In this document: in pieces, positions 14,691 through 22,716 of the stretch
Layout: each line of letters starts with the position of its first letter
How positions within the stretch are numbered: position 1 is the first letter of the stretch
Origin: a virus
Direction: 5' to 3' (one strand)
DNA: 49,524 bases
IMG/VR virus record: IMGVR_UViG_3300006163_000006
Coordinates: 1 to 49,524 of that record
The notes under the pieces: generated by a model
Database searches by the model: none
What the model saw: only the letters and a program-made list of their open reading frames with translations
Told to the model about the DNA's origin: nothing
Position numbers and translations under genes: made by a program

Positions 14691-16256
14691 CTAGTACCGG
14701 GCGCGCCGGCCCGCCTTGCTGGCGGCGTGCGGCAGCCGTTGCGCCTTCAGTTCGGCCAGTATGCCGGCGCTGTAGTCCTGCAAGGCGTGGAACAGCGCGT
14801 TCTGTACTCGGCCTTTGTAACCCAGCGCCGCCAGCACCGCCTCATCAACTGTGTTGTTGGCCAGCAGCATATGAACAATGACCCGACTATGAATGTTGCC
14901 ACTGCGCCGGACACGTTTAATGAACTGGTCGTACAGTTCGTAGTCCCACGTCAGCGTGAACCACGCCACCGCGTTACTGGATTCTTGCAGATTCAAACCG
15001 TGTCCCATGCTGGCTGGATGTGCGAATAAGAACGGCAGTTCACCGCGATTCCACGCACGCTCCAACTGCATTGCCTTCTTATCGCTAGTTCCGCCACCCA
15101 TCACTGGACTGTTCTTACCGAACTCCGCCAGCAATCGCTCTAGATCGTGCTGGAATTCGTAGCCTACGAGTATCGGCTTGCCTTCCTGCTCGTCGATCAG
15201 TTCGCGCATGGCGATAATCTTTTCATTGTGTATTTCTATCCAGTCGCCCTTCTGTCGCTTCTTCTTAATGCCTTCGTCATCGTACTCTTCAGTGTAGATG
15301 GCGCCACTGGCCAGCTGACGCAACTTGCCGGAAGCCGTGGCAGCGTTGGCGGCCGTCACCACCTTGTCGTACATTTGAATAATAAAGTCTTTCTCCATAG
15401 CGTCGTAGGCTTTGCGCGCGTCGTCCGGCAGCTCTATCTTCATCGGATTCTCTACGATGGCTGGCAGCTTTATCTTATCTTCGGCGCTGATGCGCAACAC
15501 GGTCTTAGATATCGACTTGTAGATTTTCTTCTCCGCGCCTTCCTTCAGCGCGTATTCGTAGCCACCCCATCCCGTGCGCTCAAAGAAGTCATTGCGGTAG
15601 CCGGTAATGTACTGGCCGAGCGCCTTGCCACGGTCAATGACGTACATCTGGTTGAACAGGTTCATCAAGCCATTGGCGGCCGGGCTGCCAGTCAGTCCCC
15701 AGCGGCGTGGGAACGTGTGCAACACTTCTTGGATCATTTTACTGCGCTGGCTTTTGCCGTGCTTGAACTTGGAGAGCTCATCGATTATCAGTAGGTCAAA
15801 GCCGAACTGTTTCCAATTGCGCATGGGCACGCTGATTTGTGGTATGCCTTTCTTCGGACTCTTTTTAATGTCGCAGCCCAGTAGCCATTCTAGAGTTTCA
15901 AACGTGGTGATGTAGACGTCGGCTTCGCGGTCCAGCGCTTCCTGCTTGTGCTTGCCGTGGACTATTTCGTAGCGTATATCGTTGAAGTCCTTCCACTTTT
16001 GTATTTCGGCGGGCCATACTAGATGGGCCACGCGGCGCGGCGCCACAATCAGCGCGCGTTTTACGTAGCCTTTCTTTATCAGTATCTTTAGCGCCGCCAG
16101 AGTGATACTAGTTTTTCGCATTCCGGGGTCTAGGAACAGTCCGCTGAACTGCCGCATTACGAGAAACTTTACGGCGTCTAGCATCCAATCTTCCGGCTTC
16201 CATACGATCGGTGAGGATTCGCTTTCCTTCATCGGGGTTATCACACGAGACGACAT
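14691..16256 (-). CDS. SNF2-type DEAD/DEAH helicase
   Basis: 521 residues. Motif I is FLDPGMRKTSIT (41-52), with Arg in place of the usual Gly of GxGKT; motif Ia VAPRRVAHLVW; motif II LLIIDELSKFKH (DE at 159-160); motif III LTGSPAANG; C-terminal half with HPASMGHGLNLQ and motif VI QFIKRVRRSGN. This is the SNF2-like helicase seen in many phage replication modules: an ATP-driven translocase that remodels forks or recombination intermediates. Overlaps the VRR-NUC gene by 149 nt. Basic C-terminal tail. Confidence 0.88.
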   Translation of the reverse strand: MSSRVITPMKESESSPIVWKPEDWMLDAVKFLVMRQFSGLFLDPGMRKTSITLAALKILIKKGYVKRALIVAPRRVAHLVWPAEIQKWKDFNDIRYEIVHGKHKQEALDREADVYITTFETLEWLLGCDIKKSPKKGIPQISVPMRNWKQFGFDLLIIDELSKFKHGKSQRSKMIQEVLHTFPRRWGLTGSPAANGLMNLFNQMYVIDRGKALGQYITGYRNDFFERTGWGGYEYALKEGAEKKIYKSISKTVLRISAEDKIKLPAIVENPMKIELPDDARKAYDAMEKDFIIQMYDKVVTAANAATASGKLRQLASGAIYTEEYDDEGIKKKRQKGDWIEIHNEKIIAMRELIDEQEGKPILVGYEFQHDLERLLAEFGKNSPVMGGGTSDKKAMQLERAWNRGELPFLFAHPASMGHGLNLQESSNAVAWFTLTWDYELYDQFIKRVRRSGNIHSRVIVHMLLANNTVDEAVLAALGYKGRVQNALFHALQDYSAGILAELKAQRLPHAASKAGRRARY

Positions 16257-16488
16257 CGTATCCGAGCCTCTTTAATCTATCTATGCGGAATGCTTGTAGT
16301 GGCCTAGGTTCAAAGCCGGGCGATTTGAATTCTATTAGCAGCGGCCGTCCACCGGGCACAAAGAAAATTCTATCAGTGTACCCGCGCTGGCCGACAATAT
16401 TCAACTTTCCGTGCGGAATCCCAATCGCTTCAGCAAGGTCGACAACGGGCTGTTCGACTTTTGTTTTTTCACTAATTCGGCGGGCCAT
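16108..16488 (-). CDS. VRR-NUC domain nuclease
   Basis: 126 residues. The VRR-NUC core is intact: GYTDRIFF (Asp39), LLIEFKSPG (Glu53, Lys55), QAFRIDRLKRLGY (Gln65). Family members are PD-(D/E)XK nucleases, often structure-specific and next to SNF2 helicases in phages. The final ~35 basic residues are encoded in the overlap with the helicase and may be a dispensable tail. Start lies inside the 3'-5' exonuclease gene (88-nt overlap). Confidence 0.85.
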   Translation of the reverse strand: MARRISEKTKVEQPVVDLAEAIGIPHGKLNIVGQRGYTDRIFFVPGGRPLLIEFKSPGFEPRPLQAFRIDRLKRLGYDVVSCDNPDEGKRILTDRMEAGRLDARRRKVSRNAAVQRTVPRPRNAKN

Positions 16489-17015
16489 CCTATCACCTCA
16501 AATATGCGAATGGCGTGTATCGCTTGATCGCAGGCGTCTGCGAGCGCATGGTGCTTTAGACCTTTGCGCTCCATGCGTACATGCGGCGCCAGATTTTTCA
16601 GGGTGCGATAACAGCGGTTATTATAGAACTTCCATGGCAGTCGTTGACCTATGGCTGCGAAACTGTATTGCAGTATGGCGTTATCAAAGTCAGCGCCGTT
16701 ACCCCAGACTTTAACATGCTCGCCATAATGGTCGAACAACCAGTTCTGGAACTCAAACAACACAGATACGATGCTGGGCGCCTTTGATAATAACGACTCA
16801 TCCAGCGCTTCACGCGCTTCCGGACTTTGTTTGTCCCACCACTCTACTGTCTCAGGGTCCGGGTACATCTTAAACGTGGATTGATTCGGCGTGTTAATGA
16901 CCCGGTAAAACTGTGCGCCGAGGCCTTCGCTACCAAAGCCTACGGCGCCGATGCTGACGATAGGGCAGCCAGCGCCCTTTCCCAGTGTTTCCAAATCTAT
17001 CATTACGTTCTGCAT
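16401..17015 (-). CDS. 3'-5' exonuclease, DEDD superfamily (Rv2179c-like)
   Basis: 204 residues. ExoI motif: MIDLETLGKG (Asp7, Glu9); ExoII: VWGNGADFDNAIL; ExoIII: HHALADACDQ. The pattern fits the Rv2179c-like/phage 3'-5' exoribonuclease group; DNA could also be the substrate. It lies between a Fe-S nuclease and a VRR-NUC gene, so a role in end processing during replication or recombination is likely. The last 29 codons overlap the VRR-NUC gene. Confidence 0.85.
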   Translation of the reverse strand: MQNVMIDLETLGKGAGCPIVSIGAVGFGSEGLGAQFYRVINTPNQSTFKMYPDPETVEWWDKQSPEAREALDESLLSKAPSIVSVLFEFQNWLFDHYGEHVKVWGNGADFDNAILQYSFAAIGQRLPWKFYNNRCYRTLKNLAPHVRMERKGLKHHALADACDQAIHAIRIFEVIGWPAELVKKQKSNSPLSTLLKRLGFRTES

Positions 17016-17027
17016 AGCTATCTCCTA

Positions 17028-17711
17028 TTAGTATTTACACGGTCCGCCTTTCTTCTTGCTGAATCCGCACCATCTACAATGGTCACCTTGTTTCGGAGCA
17101 AACGTGGTGTCGCTGAGTAGCGGCCGAACACGCTGATCCCATGTTTTCTGCATTGCCTTTTCTTCCTTACGCTCATACACTTCCTCCACGACGTCGCCGG
17201 TATCCGTAAACATTAGCCGGCCAATGACGCGCTCCACATGGTTGAACACCTTAAACCCGGAGAGTCCGTACAGACTGAGCAGCTTGTCGTAAGACTCACG
17301 CGGTTTTCCGCTCTTCCAGTCTATTATAAGCAGCGTGTTGCTTTCGGTGTCCATCATGCCGGTATCTATCTTAACACGGCACCACGCTTCCTTCGCGAAC
17401 CATCCGGACGGGCCAAGATTACCCCACTTGTTGTCAAACGTCCATTGTTCCTCCGCCATTGCCCGGCCGGCGCGCAATTGTTCCAGCTCGTCCTTGAACA
17501 ACTTTAGCTCTGGCAGCAGCTTCTTTTCCTTGCGCTTGATAAAGTCCTCGGCGCCTTTGTGAATCATGTTGCCGCGATCCATGGCTGCATTCTTTTCTTC
17601 CGGCAGACGCAGCACATGCTTACACTTGGCGGCGAACGGGCACTTGTCATAGAGCGACCAGCGGCTATAGGACCATGCGGTTATCTTTTGCGGTACGGGC
17701 TTCGCCGGCAT
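17028..17711 (-). CDS. Fe-S cluster PD-(D/E)XK nuclease (Cas4/AddB-like)
   Basis: 227 residues. Active site: Asp131 and Lys133 in LLIIDWKSGK, with an upstream His51 and acidic residue at about 116. Four Cys are spaced like the iron-sulfur nucleases Cas4 and AddB: Cys24 at the N-terminus, then Cys212-xx-Cys215-x9-Cys225. Such enzymes resect DNA ends, typically 5'-3'. Stop/start contact with the polymerase gene (1-nt overlap) shows it belongs to the replication-recombination unit. Confidence 0.85.
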   Translation of the reverse strand: MPAKPVPQKITAWSYSRWSLYDKCPFAAKCKHVLRLPEEKNAAMDRGNMIHKGAEDFIKRKEKKLLPELKLFKDELEQLRAGRAMAEEQWTFDNKWGNLGPSGWFAKEAWCRVKIDTGMMDTESNTLLIIDWKSGKPRESYDKLLSLYGLSGFKVFNHVERVIGRLMFTDTGDVVEEVYERKEEKAMQKTWDQRVRPLLSDTTFAPKQGDHCRWCGFSKKKGGPCKY

Positions 17712-19639
17712 TACGCGGCCTCCTTAACTTTTTCCAAGGTGCCCCATGTGCGCCCCATCTTGGCGTCGCTGATCATGGGAACGTCAAACTCAACGCTACG
17801 CATAACATCGCGCAGAATTAAGAGCTCTTGCTTCATTGCTTTCTGCGGTGCGCTGATATTTATTTCGTCGTGTACCGTTACTAGGAATCGGCCATTCTTG
17901 CGTACGTCGTTGTAGCGGATAATAGCTTCCTTAGTGCAGTCCGCTGCGCTGCCTTGAATAAGGTAATTCAGCAGCTTGTATTCAAAGGTGATCCAGCGGC
18001 CCTTGTGGAATATTGGTTCTTCGGTGTAGTACTCGCGGCCACCCCATGTCCGTATTGGTACGTCTTCCTTAGCGCCACGTTTGATTAACGTCTCCAGTCC
18101 ACCCAGACCCGGCATGGCGGCGCGGTGCGCTTTCTTAATAGCAACGGCGGTATCTATGTCCACGCCAAGATCACGCGCTAACTTGTCCTTGCCCATGCCA
18201 TACAAGATGCCGAAGTTCAGAATCTTAACGGCGCGACGTTCCAGTGCCATCATGGCCAGCCGGAATATTTCGCCTTTAACGAACTCGTGCATGTCCAAGC
18301 GCGGGTTGCTGTTATACGCTTCCAGCAGCGCGCTGTCTTCGTAGTGCGCCAGAATGCGGTATTCCTGCTGATTATAATCTCGGTGACCAAACCATTCGCC
18401 TTCATCACCCATGAGGTACTTCCGCATGTACGGCAGTTCAGGCAGTGATGTTATGAATTTGGGATGGACGTAGCCGTCATTCTTATCATAGAAATCTTTG
18501 GGTACGTTTTGAAAGTTGGGATTGCTACTTAGCCGGCCAGTGCGCGTTCCCTTGGCGCCGTCGCGACCGTCTTGTCTTGTTTGGTTCCAGTTGGTGAAGA
18601 TGTAGCCGTCACTGTGTTCCGCCATGTACAACCATTTGTCTAGGAATGTACCTAGGCAGGTACTCAGCCGGTTACGATAGCCGAGCACGCTGGCAATGCG
18701 CTCGCCACGTTTACCGATGAACATATCCGGCGTCAGGTTCTTTTTGGCGACGCTACGCAGCCCGGTCGGCGTGTAGACCCAGTCCGTTACGATGCCTTGC
18801 GCGTCCAGCAGCGTGGCCACTTCTTCGTCGCTATCTACGTTAAGGTCGGGCGCTTTAAATTCCTTACGCAGCCACGCGTCGGCGGTGTCCATGGCTTTAT
18901 AGTAAATCTTCTGATCCTTGCGCATCTCATTTTCATCAGCGCGCAGACCAATAGTCTCATTGTCCAATAGTATCGGCATCAGCTTCCGTTCGCGGTCGTA
19001 CGCTTCCAGCATGTTGCGCTTAGCTATCAGCGGGTACACTTTATTGAATACGCCGCGTGTGCGCGTTACGTCGCCATTCGCATAATCACCTACGATGTCG
19101 CCGGGCGCCATGCCGATAAACGCACTGGCCGCCGCTGGCGTCAGCTTCTTGGCGTTGCCCTTTTCGGTATAGCCGATGTCCGCCTGCGTTATCAGACCGT
19201 TGGCCATTAGCTCCTGCCAGTGCTGCATCAACCAGTCCACCACAATGTCGCGCTCTTCTGGCGCTACGCCCAATATGCGCTGAGCGCTGGGCTTCAGTCG
19301 TAAGTCGCGCTGGTGCGGGTCATCAAGGAACAGTAAGTACTCGGTGTCGTGTATCATGTTCCACGGCACCATCGGCACGCCCATATGCGTGACCGCCACG
19401 TCCACATCAAATTTACTATGGTGAAACAGCAATGGACCACTGAGCCATGCCTGCCGGAAGACGCGCTTGGCAGTGGCGATGTCGCAATTGTTCTTGGTCG
19501 GGTGGCCCCATGCGTAATATTCAGCGCGTTTTTTGCGCGGCTCTAATAAGGAAAAGCCGACGGGCTTTGGCGGGTACTCCGGTCGGCTTTTTATTCTATC
19601 AGTTTCAAAGTCAAGGACTAAGACTTCTGGTGCTCGCAT
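17711..19639 (-). CDS. Family A DNA polymerase with 3'-5' exonuclease domain
   Basis: 642 residues. Exonuclease motifs: DFETD (10-14), FHHSKFDVDV (72-81), YANGDVTRTR (186-195). Polymerase motifs: TGRLSSNPNFQNVP (367-380), motif A HRDYNQQEYR (Asp421), motif B RRAVKILNFGILYG (468-481) and motif C VTVHDE (Asp591). All catalytic residues are present. Motif B has Phe (476) at the site that in other enzymes tunes discrimination of sugar analogues. It replicates the phage genome and must accept any modified pyrimidine made by the 8-12 kb cluster. Clustered with nucleases, helicase and ligase. Confidence 0.95.
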   Translation of the reverse strand: MRAPEVLVLDFETDRIKSRPEYPPKPVGFSLLEPRKKRAEYYAWGHPTKNNCDIATAKRVFRQAWLSGPLLFHHSKFDVDVAVTHMGVPMVPWNMIHDTEYLLFLDDPHQRDLRLKPSAQRILGVAPEERDIVVDWLMQHWQELMANGLITQADIGYTEKGNAKKLTPAAASAFIGMAPGDIVGDYANGDVTRTRGVFNKVYPLIAKRNMLEAYDRERKLMPILLDNETIGLRADENEMRKDQKIYYKAMDTADAWLRKEFKAPDLNVDSDEEVATLLDAQGIVTDWVYTPTGLRSVAKKNLTPDMFIGKRGERIASVLGYRNRLSTCLGTFLDKWLYMAEHSDGYIFTNWNQTRQDGRDGAKGTRTGRLSSNPNFQNVPKDFYDKNDGYVHPKFITSLPELPYMRKYLMGDEGEWFGHRDYNQQEYRILAHYEDSALLEAYNSNPRLDMHEFVKGEIFRLAMMALERRAVKILNFGILYGMGKDKLARDLGVDIDTAVAIKKAHRAAMPGLGGLETLIKRGAKEDVPIRTWGGREYYTEEPIFHKGRWITFEYKLLNYLIQGSAADCTKEAIIRYNDVRKNGRFLVTVHDEINISAPQKAMKQELLILRDVMRSVEFDVPMISDAKMGRTWGTLEKVKEAA

Positions 19640-19864
19640 TTATTTCTTCTCCAACGAAATGAGCTCCGTGCGTTCGCGCTCGCCGCGCAGTTTATTGAAC
19701 CTTGCATGTATGCGCAGCAGCCATTGTGGCCGACGCTGACCATCACGCTCTTCCTGAAGCAGTGCAAAACATTCTTCCTCTGTCATGGTCATAAGACGTT
19801 TGTTCAGAGCTATCCATTTCTCCGGCTGCTTTTCTTCATCTACTGCTGTTTGTGCTTTGGCCAT
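19640..19864 (-). CDS. Small charged protein upstream of polymerase
   Basis: 74 residues, mostly helical and highly charged (EEKQPEKWIALNKRLMTMTE, ARFNKLRGERERTE). GGAGGAATC precedes the ATG. The stop touches the polymerase start, so the two are likely co-translated; perhaps a polymerase accessory. No family recognised. Confidence 0.6.
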   Translation of the reverse strand: MAKAQTAVDEEKQPEKWIALNKRLMTMTEEECFALLQEERDGQRRPQWLLRIHARFNKLRGERERTELISLEKK

Positions 19865-19869
19865 GATTC

Positions 19870-19905
19870 CTCCTAAATGCAGACGCCGGGAAGCCCGGCG
19901 CCTAC
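19870..19905 (-). terminator. Weak hairpin upstream of the small polymerase-leader gene
   Basis: CGCCGGG and CCCGGCG form a 7-bp perfect stem with a 3-nt loop in the gap between two genes. No T tract follows on either strand, so it may be an RNA processing or attenuation element rather than a full terminator. Confidence 0.35.
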
Positions 19906-19936
19906 TTACTTCTAAAGTACCGCTAAATCAAAGAAC

Positions 19937-20104
19937 TCAGGCTGCCAGCTTGGCTTCCAGTTTGTCGATTGCTTTCTGGGTACGTTCGGCCGCTTTGTTC
20001 GCGGCCGCCAGCGTTTTCGTCGCGTCCTTCACCGCAGCCTTGTCGGCTTTGGCTTGCGCTTTGAGTTCTTTCAATTGAGCTTTCAGTTCGGCTTGGTCGG
20101 CCAT
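19937..20104 (-). CDS. Small Ala/Lys-rich coiled-coil protein
   Basis: 55 residues. AAGGAG precedes ATG at 20104. The whole product is one predicted coiled coil: MADQAELKAQLKELKAQAKA, then KDATKTLAAANKAAE and KLEAKLAA. Lies between the MazG-like gene and the gene upstream of polymerase. Function unknown. Confidence 0.6.
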   Translation of the reverse strand: MADQAELKAQLKELKAQAKADKAAVKDATKTLAAANKAAERTQKAIDKLEAKLAA

Positions 20105-20163
20105 TGTGGTTCTCCTTAGCTACAGTGATGGGCGGAATGCCCGGGTATACCCTCGCGGGTAAT

Positions 20164-20730
20164 CTACGAAAGAATGTACTCGTTGGCGCGCGCCCAATTC
20201 GGCGGCTGCCAGCCAGCCGGTTTCAGCAGCTTGCCTTTCGGGAACGCGCTGGTCTCCTCGGCGGCGAATGCAGCCCAGATACCGGGCGACGGCTCGCGCC
20301 ATTCAATGACTACGTTCTGCGGACGATACTTGTCCTCAGTGTCGTGCTTTTCCTTGTCGCTGCGCACGGTCTTCAGCATGTTGGATTCGTGTACGATGGT
20401 GAACGCGCCCGGTAAGTCGATGCCAACATCTGCGGCCAGCGCTTCAAAGTTGCGCAGGTACTGCATGACGTCGATCTGCGCGAACTCGCCGGCGTCAATG
20501 TCGTAGCCCAGCAATACCACGACGCAGTCCGCCAGTGCGTCGGCTTTGTCCGCCAGCGTGCGCGCCAGTTGCAGCTCCACCGTTTCTTCTAGCAGCAACT
20601 TCAGGTGGAGCAAATGAATAGCGTTGCTGCCGCTGGCAATGGGCAAACAGGTATAACGGCGGAACTGCAATACCGCTGCCTGATACGTGTTGTAACGGGC
20701 GCGGATAATATCTTCAGCGAAATATTCCAT
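20164..20730 (-). CDS. MazG/PRA-PH-like nucleotide pyrophosphohydrolase
   Basis: 188 residues. LLLEETVEL (Glu48-49, Glu52) and ADKADALADCVVVLLG (Asp61, Asp64, Asp68) match the metal-binding helices of all-alpha NTP pyrophosphohydrolases. The segment AFTIVHESNMLKT and later GKLLKPAGWQPP are typical of the phage MazG-like group that ends in 'GKV.KP..W..P'. It would cleave an NTP/dNTP to NMP and pyrophosphate. In a phage with a modified base it could remove the normal competitor nucleotide. Confidence 0.75.
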   Translation of the reverse strand: MEYFAEDIIRARYNTYQAAVLQFRRYTCLPIASGSNAIHLLHLKLLLEETVELQLARTLADKADALADCVVVLLGYDIDAGEFAQIDVMQYLRNFEALAADVGIDLPGAFTIVHESNMLKTVRSDKEKHDTEDKYRPQNVVIEWREPSPGIWAAFAAEETSAFPKGKLLKPAGWQPPNWARANEYILS

Positions 20731-20763
20731 GACTGATCCTTTGTGATTGTGGCGGTGGATGGA

Positions 20764-21576
20764 TTAGAACTTACGTCCTGCGGCCTTCTTTGCCGGCGCT
20801 TTCTTCGGCGCTGCCTTGTTGCCACGGCGCGGCGGCGGTGCTTCTTCCTCGCGTGCTTCCGCGTACGGAGCGAACAGCTGGCTCTCTACGGAGGCGCGCT
20901 TTGCAATCAACGCTTCAAATGTCTCAGCGTCGTCGATCTTCTCCTGCACTTTGAACAGAACGCGGAACTGGCTTTTCTTGTCCGGTACGAGCTTGATGTT
21001 GGTGACGAACGAGAACGGCGGGCGCTTCATGGTCTCTTGCAGCTTGTGTACGTAGGCAGACCATTCCGCCACGCTGGTTACTGGCAGCCGCAAGAAGGCA
21101 ACGGGCGCGTTCTCGATATCGTCAAGGTCGCCTGCGCTGATCAACGCCAGCCGGCGCGTATTGCGGCAAGCCTTGCCCCGGCCAGTATCCGCCGTACCCC
21201 ATTCGTTGAACTCGCAGCCTTCGCACTTGCCACCTGCGCCGCCTTGCGGATTCTGCGCCTTCTCGTGTGGCGCCATTTCCTTTTCCTTGCGGCCGTAAGC
21301 GTAACACGCGGGCGGTTGCGGATTGTCCGCATCGAACTTGGTGTCGTAGTAAGCGTTCTCCATCATATGGTCAATGACCACGGCGTCAATCATGTTGTCG
21401 TCCATGGTAGCGCCATTGAATGACATGATGCCGCCTTGCAGGCTGATAAACTTGCCGGAGCCAACCTGCTCAGAGTCCGCCGCTTCCTCAGCGTACACCG
21501 CCAACTTCTCTTCCCACTCTATTAATCCCTTGCCGGTCTTGCGCGGCGCTTTTGCGGGTGCTTTCTTTGCTGCCAT
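20764..21576 (-). CDS. Replication-associated protein with Cys cluster, possible ssDNA-binding
   Basis: 270 residues from ATG 21576 (GAGGGTAAAATT upstream). N- and C-termini are Lys/Ala-rich tails (AKKAPAKAPRK; APKKAPAKKAAGRKF). The core carries SLQGGIMSFNGATMD, a Cys cluster (CEGCEFNEWG, ...GKACRNTRRL) that could hold zinc, and an OB-like region (FSFVTNIKLV, QFRVLFKVQEK). Similar proteins occur near phage polymerase genes and are often guessed to be ssDNA-binding or recombination accessory; I cannot prove this. Confidence 0.6.
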   Translation of the reverse strand: MAAKKAPAKAPRKTGKGLIEWEEKLAVYAEEAADSEQVGSGKFISLQGGIMSFNGATMDDNMIDAVVIDHMMENAYYDTKFDADNPQPPACYAYGRKEKEMAPHEKAQNPQGGAGGKCEGCEFNEWGTADTGRGKACRNTRRLALISAGDLDDIENAPVAFLRLPVTSVAEWSAYVHKLQETMKRPPFSFVTNIKLVPDKKSQFRVLFKVQEKIDDAETFEALIAKRASVESQLFAPYAEAREEEAPPPRRGNKAAPKKAPAKKAAGRKF

Positions 21577-21580
21577 AATT

Positions 21581-21781
21581 TTACCCTCGGATGCGGTAGT
21601 AGATTTCAACGGAGTAGTGCTTCGCATATTGCTGTTGCCAGTATTCCAGCTCGCCTTCTTGATATTGTTTTAGGAACTTGACCTCCTCAACTTGTTTGTG
21701 GGCCAGCTGGCCGAGCTTAAACGCAGCACGCGCCGCCATCTTTCTATGATACCACCGACGCAGCGCGTGCCATTTGTTCAT
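21581..21781 (-). CDS. Small basic protein
   Basis: 66 residues from ATG 21781, 1 nt after the upstream stop. MNKWHALRRWYHRKMAARAA begins a long basic amphipathic helix; the C-terminus is Tyr/Gln-rich. Ends just before the start of the 20764 gene. Unknown function; nucleic-acid contact is possible. Confidence 0.55.
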   Translation of the reverse strand: MNKWHALRRWYHRKMAARAAFKLGQLAHKQVEEVKFLKQYQEGELEYWQQQYAKHYSVEIYYRIRG

Positions 21782-21782
21782 G

Positions 21783-22241
21783 TCAGTGTACCGGGTTGTC
21801 AGTAGCGATAATTTCTGAGCCCGCTGCATTCTGTTCTTCGCGGGCTTGCTTCTCCATGCGAAACAGCTCAGCAATGAACGTGCCAATTTCTTCCGGCGTC
21901 AAGCCTTTATCGCTGGCGGGCTTTACGATGCCACTGCCGCGCGCCACATGGCTTAATGTCAGCAGCGCCATTCCCATCATCTGTTGCGGATGGCCGATGT
22001 AAGCAGCGCGGAACTCGCTTTGCGCACGGTCGTCGTCGCTTACCTGCACCAGCGCGCAGATGGAGTGGATGTGGTCCGGCGGTACTTCCACCAGCATGGT
22101 GGAGAACTTCGCCACTTCAACAATGTGCTTTGAAGGTGGCGCCGTATTAAACGGTACGCCGTTGATAATGCGGATGGCCAGCGCGTCCACCGTGTCCGGT
22201 TCTTCGCTGATCACCTGCACATGCTTAATCTGTTCTTCCAT
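21783..22241 (-). CDS. Hypothetical protein
   Basis: 152 residues from ATG 22241, with GGAGGTTGT upstream; the longer upstream start is rejected. A beta-rich start (KHVQVISEEPDTVDALAIRI, STMLVEVPP) is followed by a helical middle (AYIGHPQQMMGMALLTLS) and an acidic helix. No family recognised. In the replication cluster. Confidence 0.6.
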   Translation of the reverse strand: MEEQIKHVQVISEEPDTVDALAIRIINGVPFNTAPPSKHIVEVAKFSTMLVEVPPDHIHSICALVQVSDDDRAQSEFRAAYIGHPQQMMGMALLTLSHVARGSGIVKPASDKGLTPEEIGTFIAELFRMEKQAREEQNAAGSEIIATDNPVH

Positions 22242-22249
22242 ACAACCTC

Positions 22250-22714
22250 CTAACGTTTGGTGAGGGAAACTATCTTCGCATGAAATATGCCGACGCCGGG
22301 TACAGGTTTCTTTTTCTCCCACCGCGCATCTACGGCTTCCTTACTTAGACGCTTCTGTAGCAGATCAAAAGACTTGGTGGCGAGGATGTGTTTATACAAC
22401 TTCGGCCAGTCGTTGACAACAGGTACATCCTTTTTCTCAATCTTGGCGTGCGCCAGCTTGCCGGAGATACCAGTGGCATCGCTGACTGGAAGGTTCTCAA
22501 TAAGATGTTCGCGCAGTATCCCTTCGCGCTTTTCCATTTCGTCCACTTCCTTTTGCATGGCGAGACGATTCTGCCGCGTCTCGTACAACATGTCGGCGCA
22601 TTGGGCCAAAGACTTAGGCGGTTTGAATTCCGGTTTCTTGTTCGGCACCGGATTCGCGCGCGCCTTCCTTGGCGCTTTGGTTTTCGGCTCCGGCGTTGCT
22701 TTAGCGCGGGCCAT
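22250..22714 (-). CDS. Conserved-looking coiled-coil phage protein
   Basis: 154 residues. A basic Pro/Lys tail (1-30) precedes a coiled coil (about 38-75: ADMLYETRQNRLAMQKEVDE) and an alpha/beta domain (KLYKHILATKSFDLLQKRLS, VPGVGIFHAKIVSL). Pattern resembles phage proteins near recombination genes (Gam/Gp157-like layout) but I cannot assign a family. Two nt from the next gene. Confidence 0.55.
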   Translation of the reverse strand: MARAKATPEPKTKAPRKARANPVPNKKPEFKPPKSLAQCADMLYETRQNRLAMQKEVDEMEKREGILREHLIENLPVSDATGISGKLAHAKIEKKDVPVVNDWPKLYKHILATKSFDLLQKRLSKEAVDARWEKKKPVPGVGIFHAKIVSLTKR

Positions 22715-22716
22715 TG

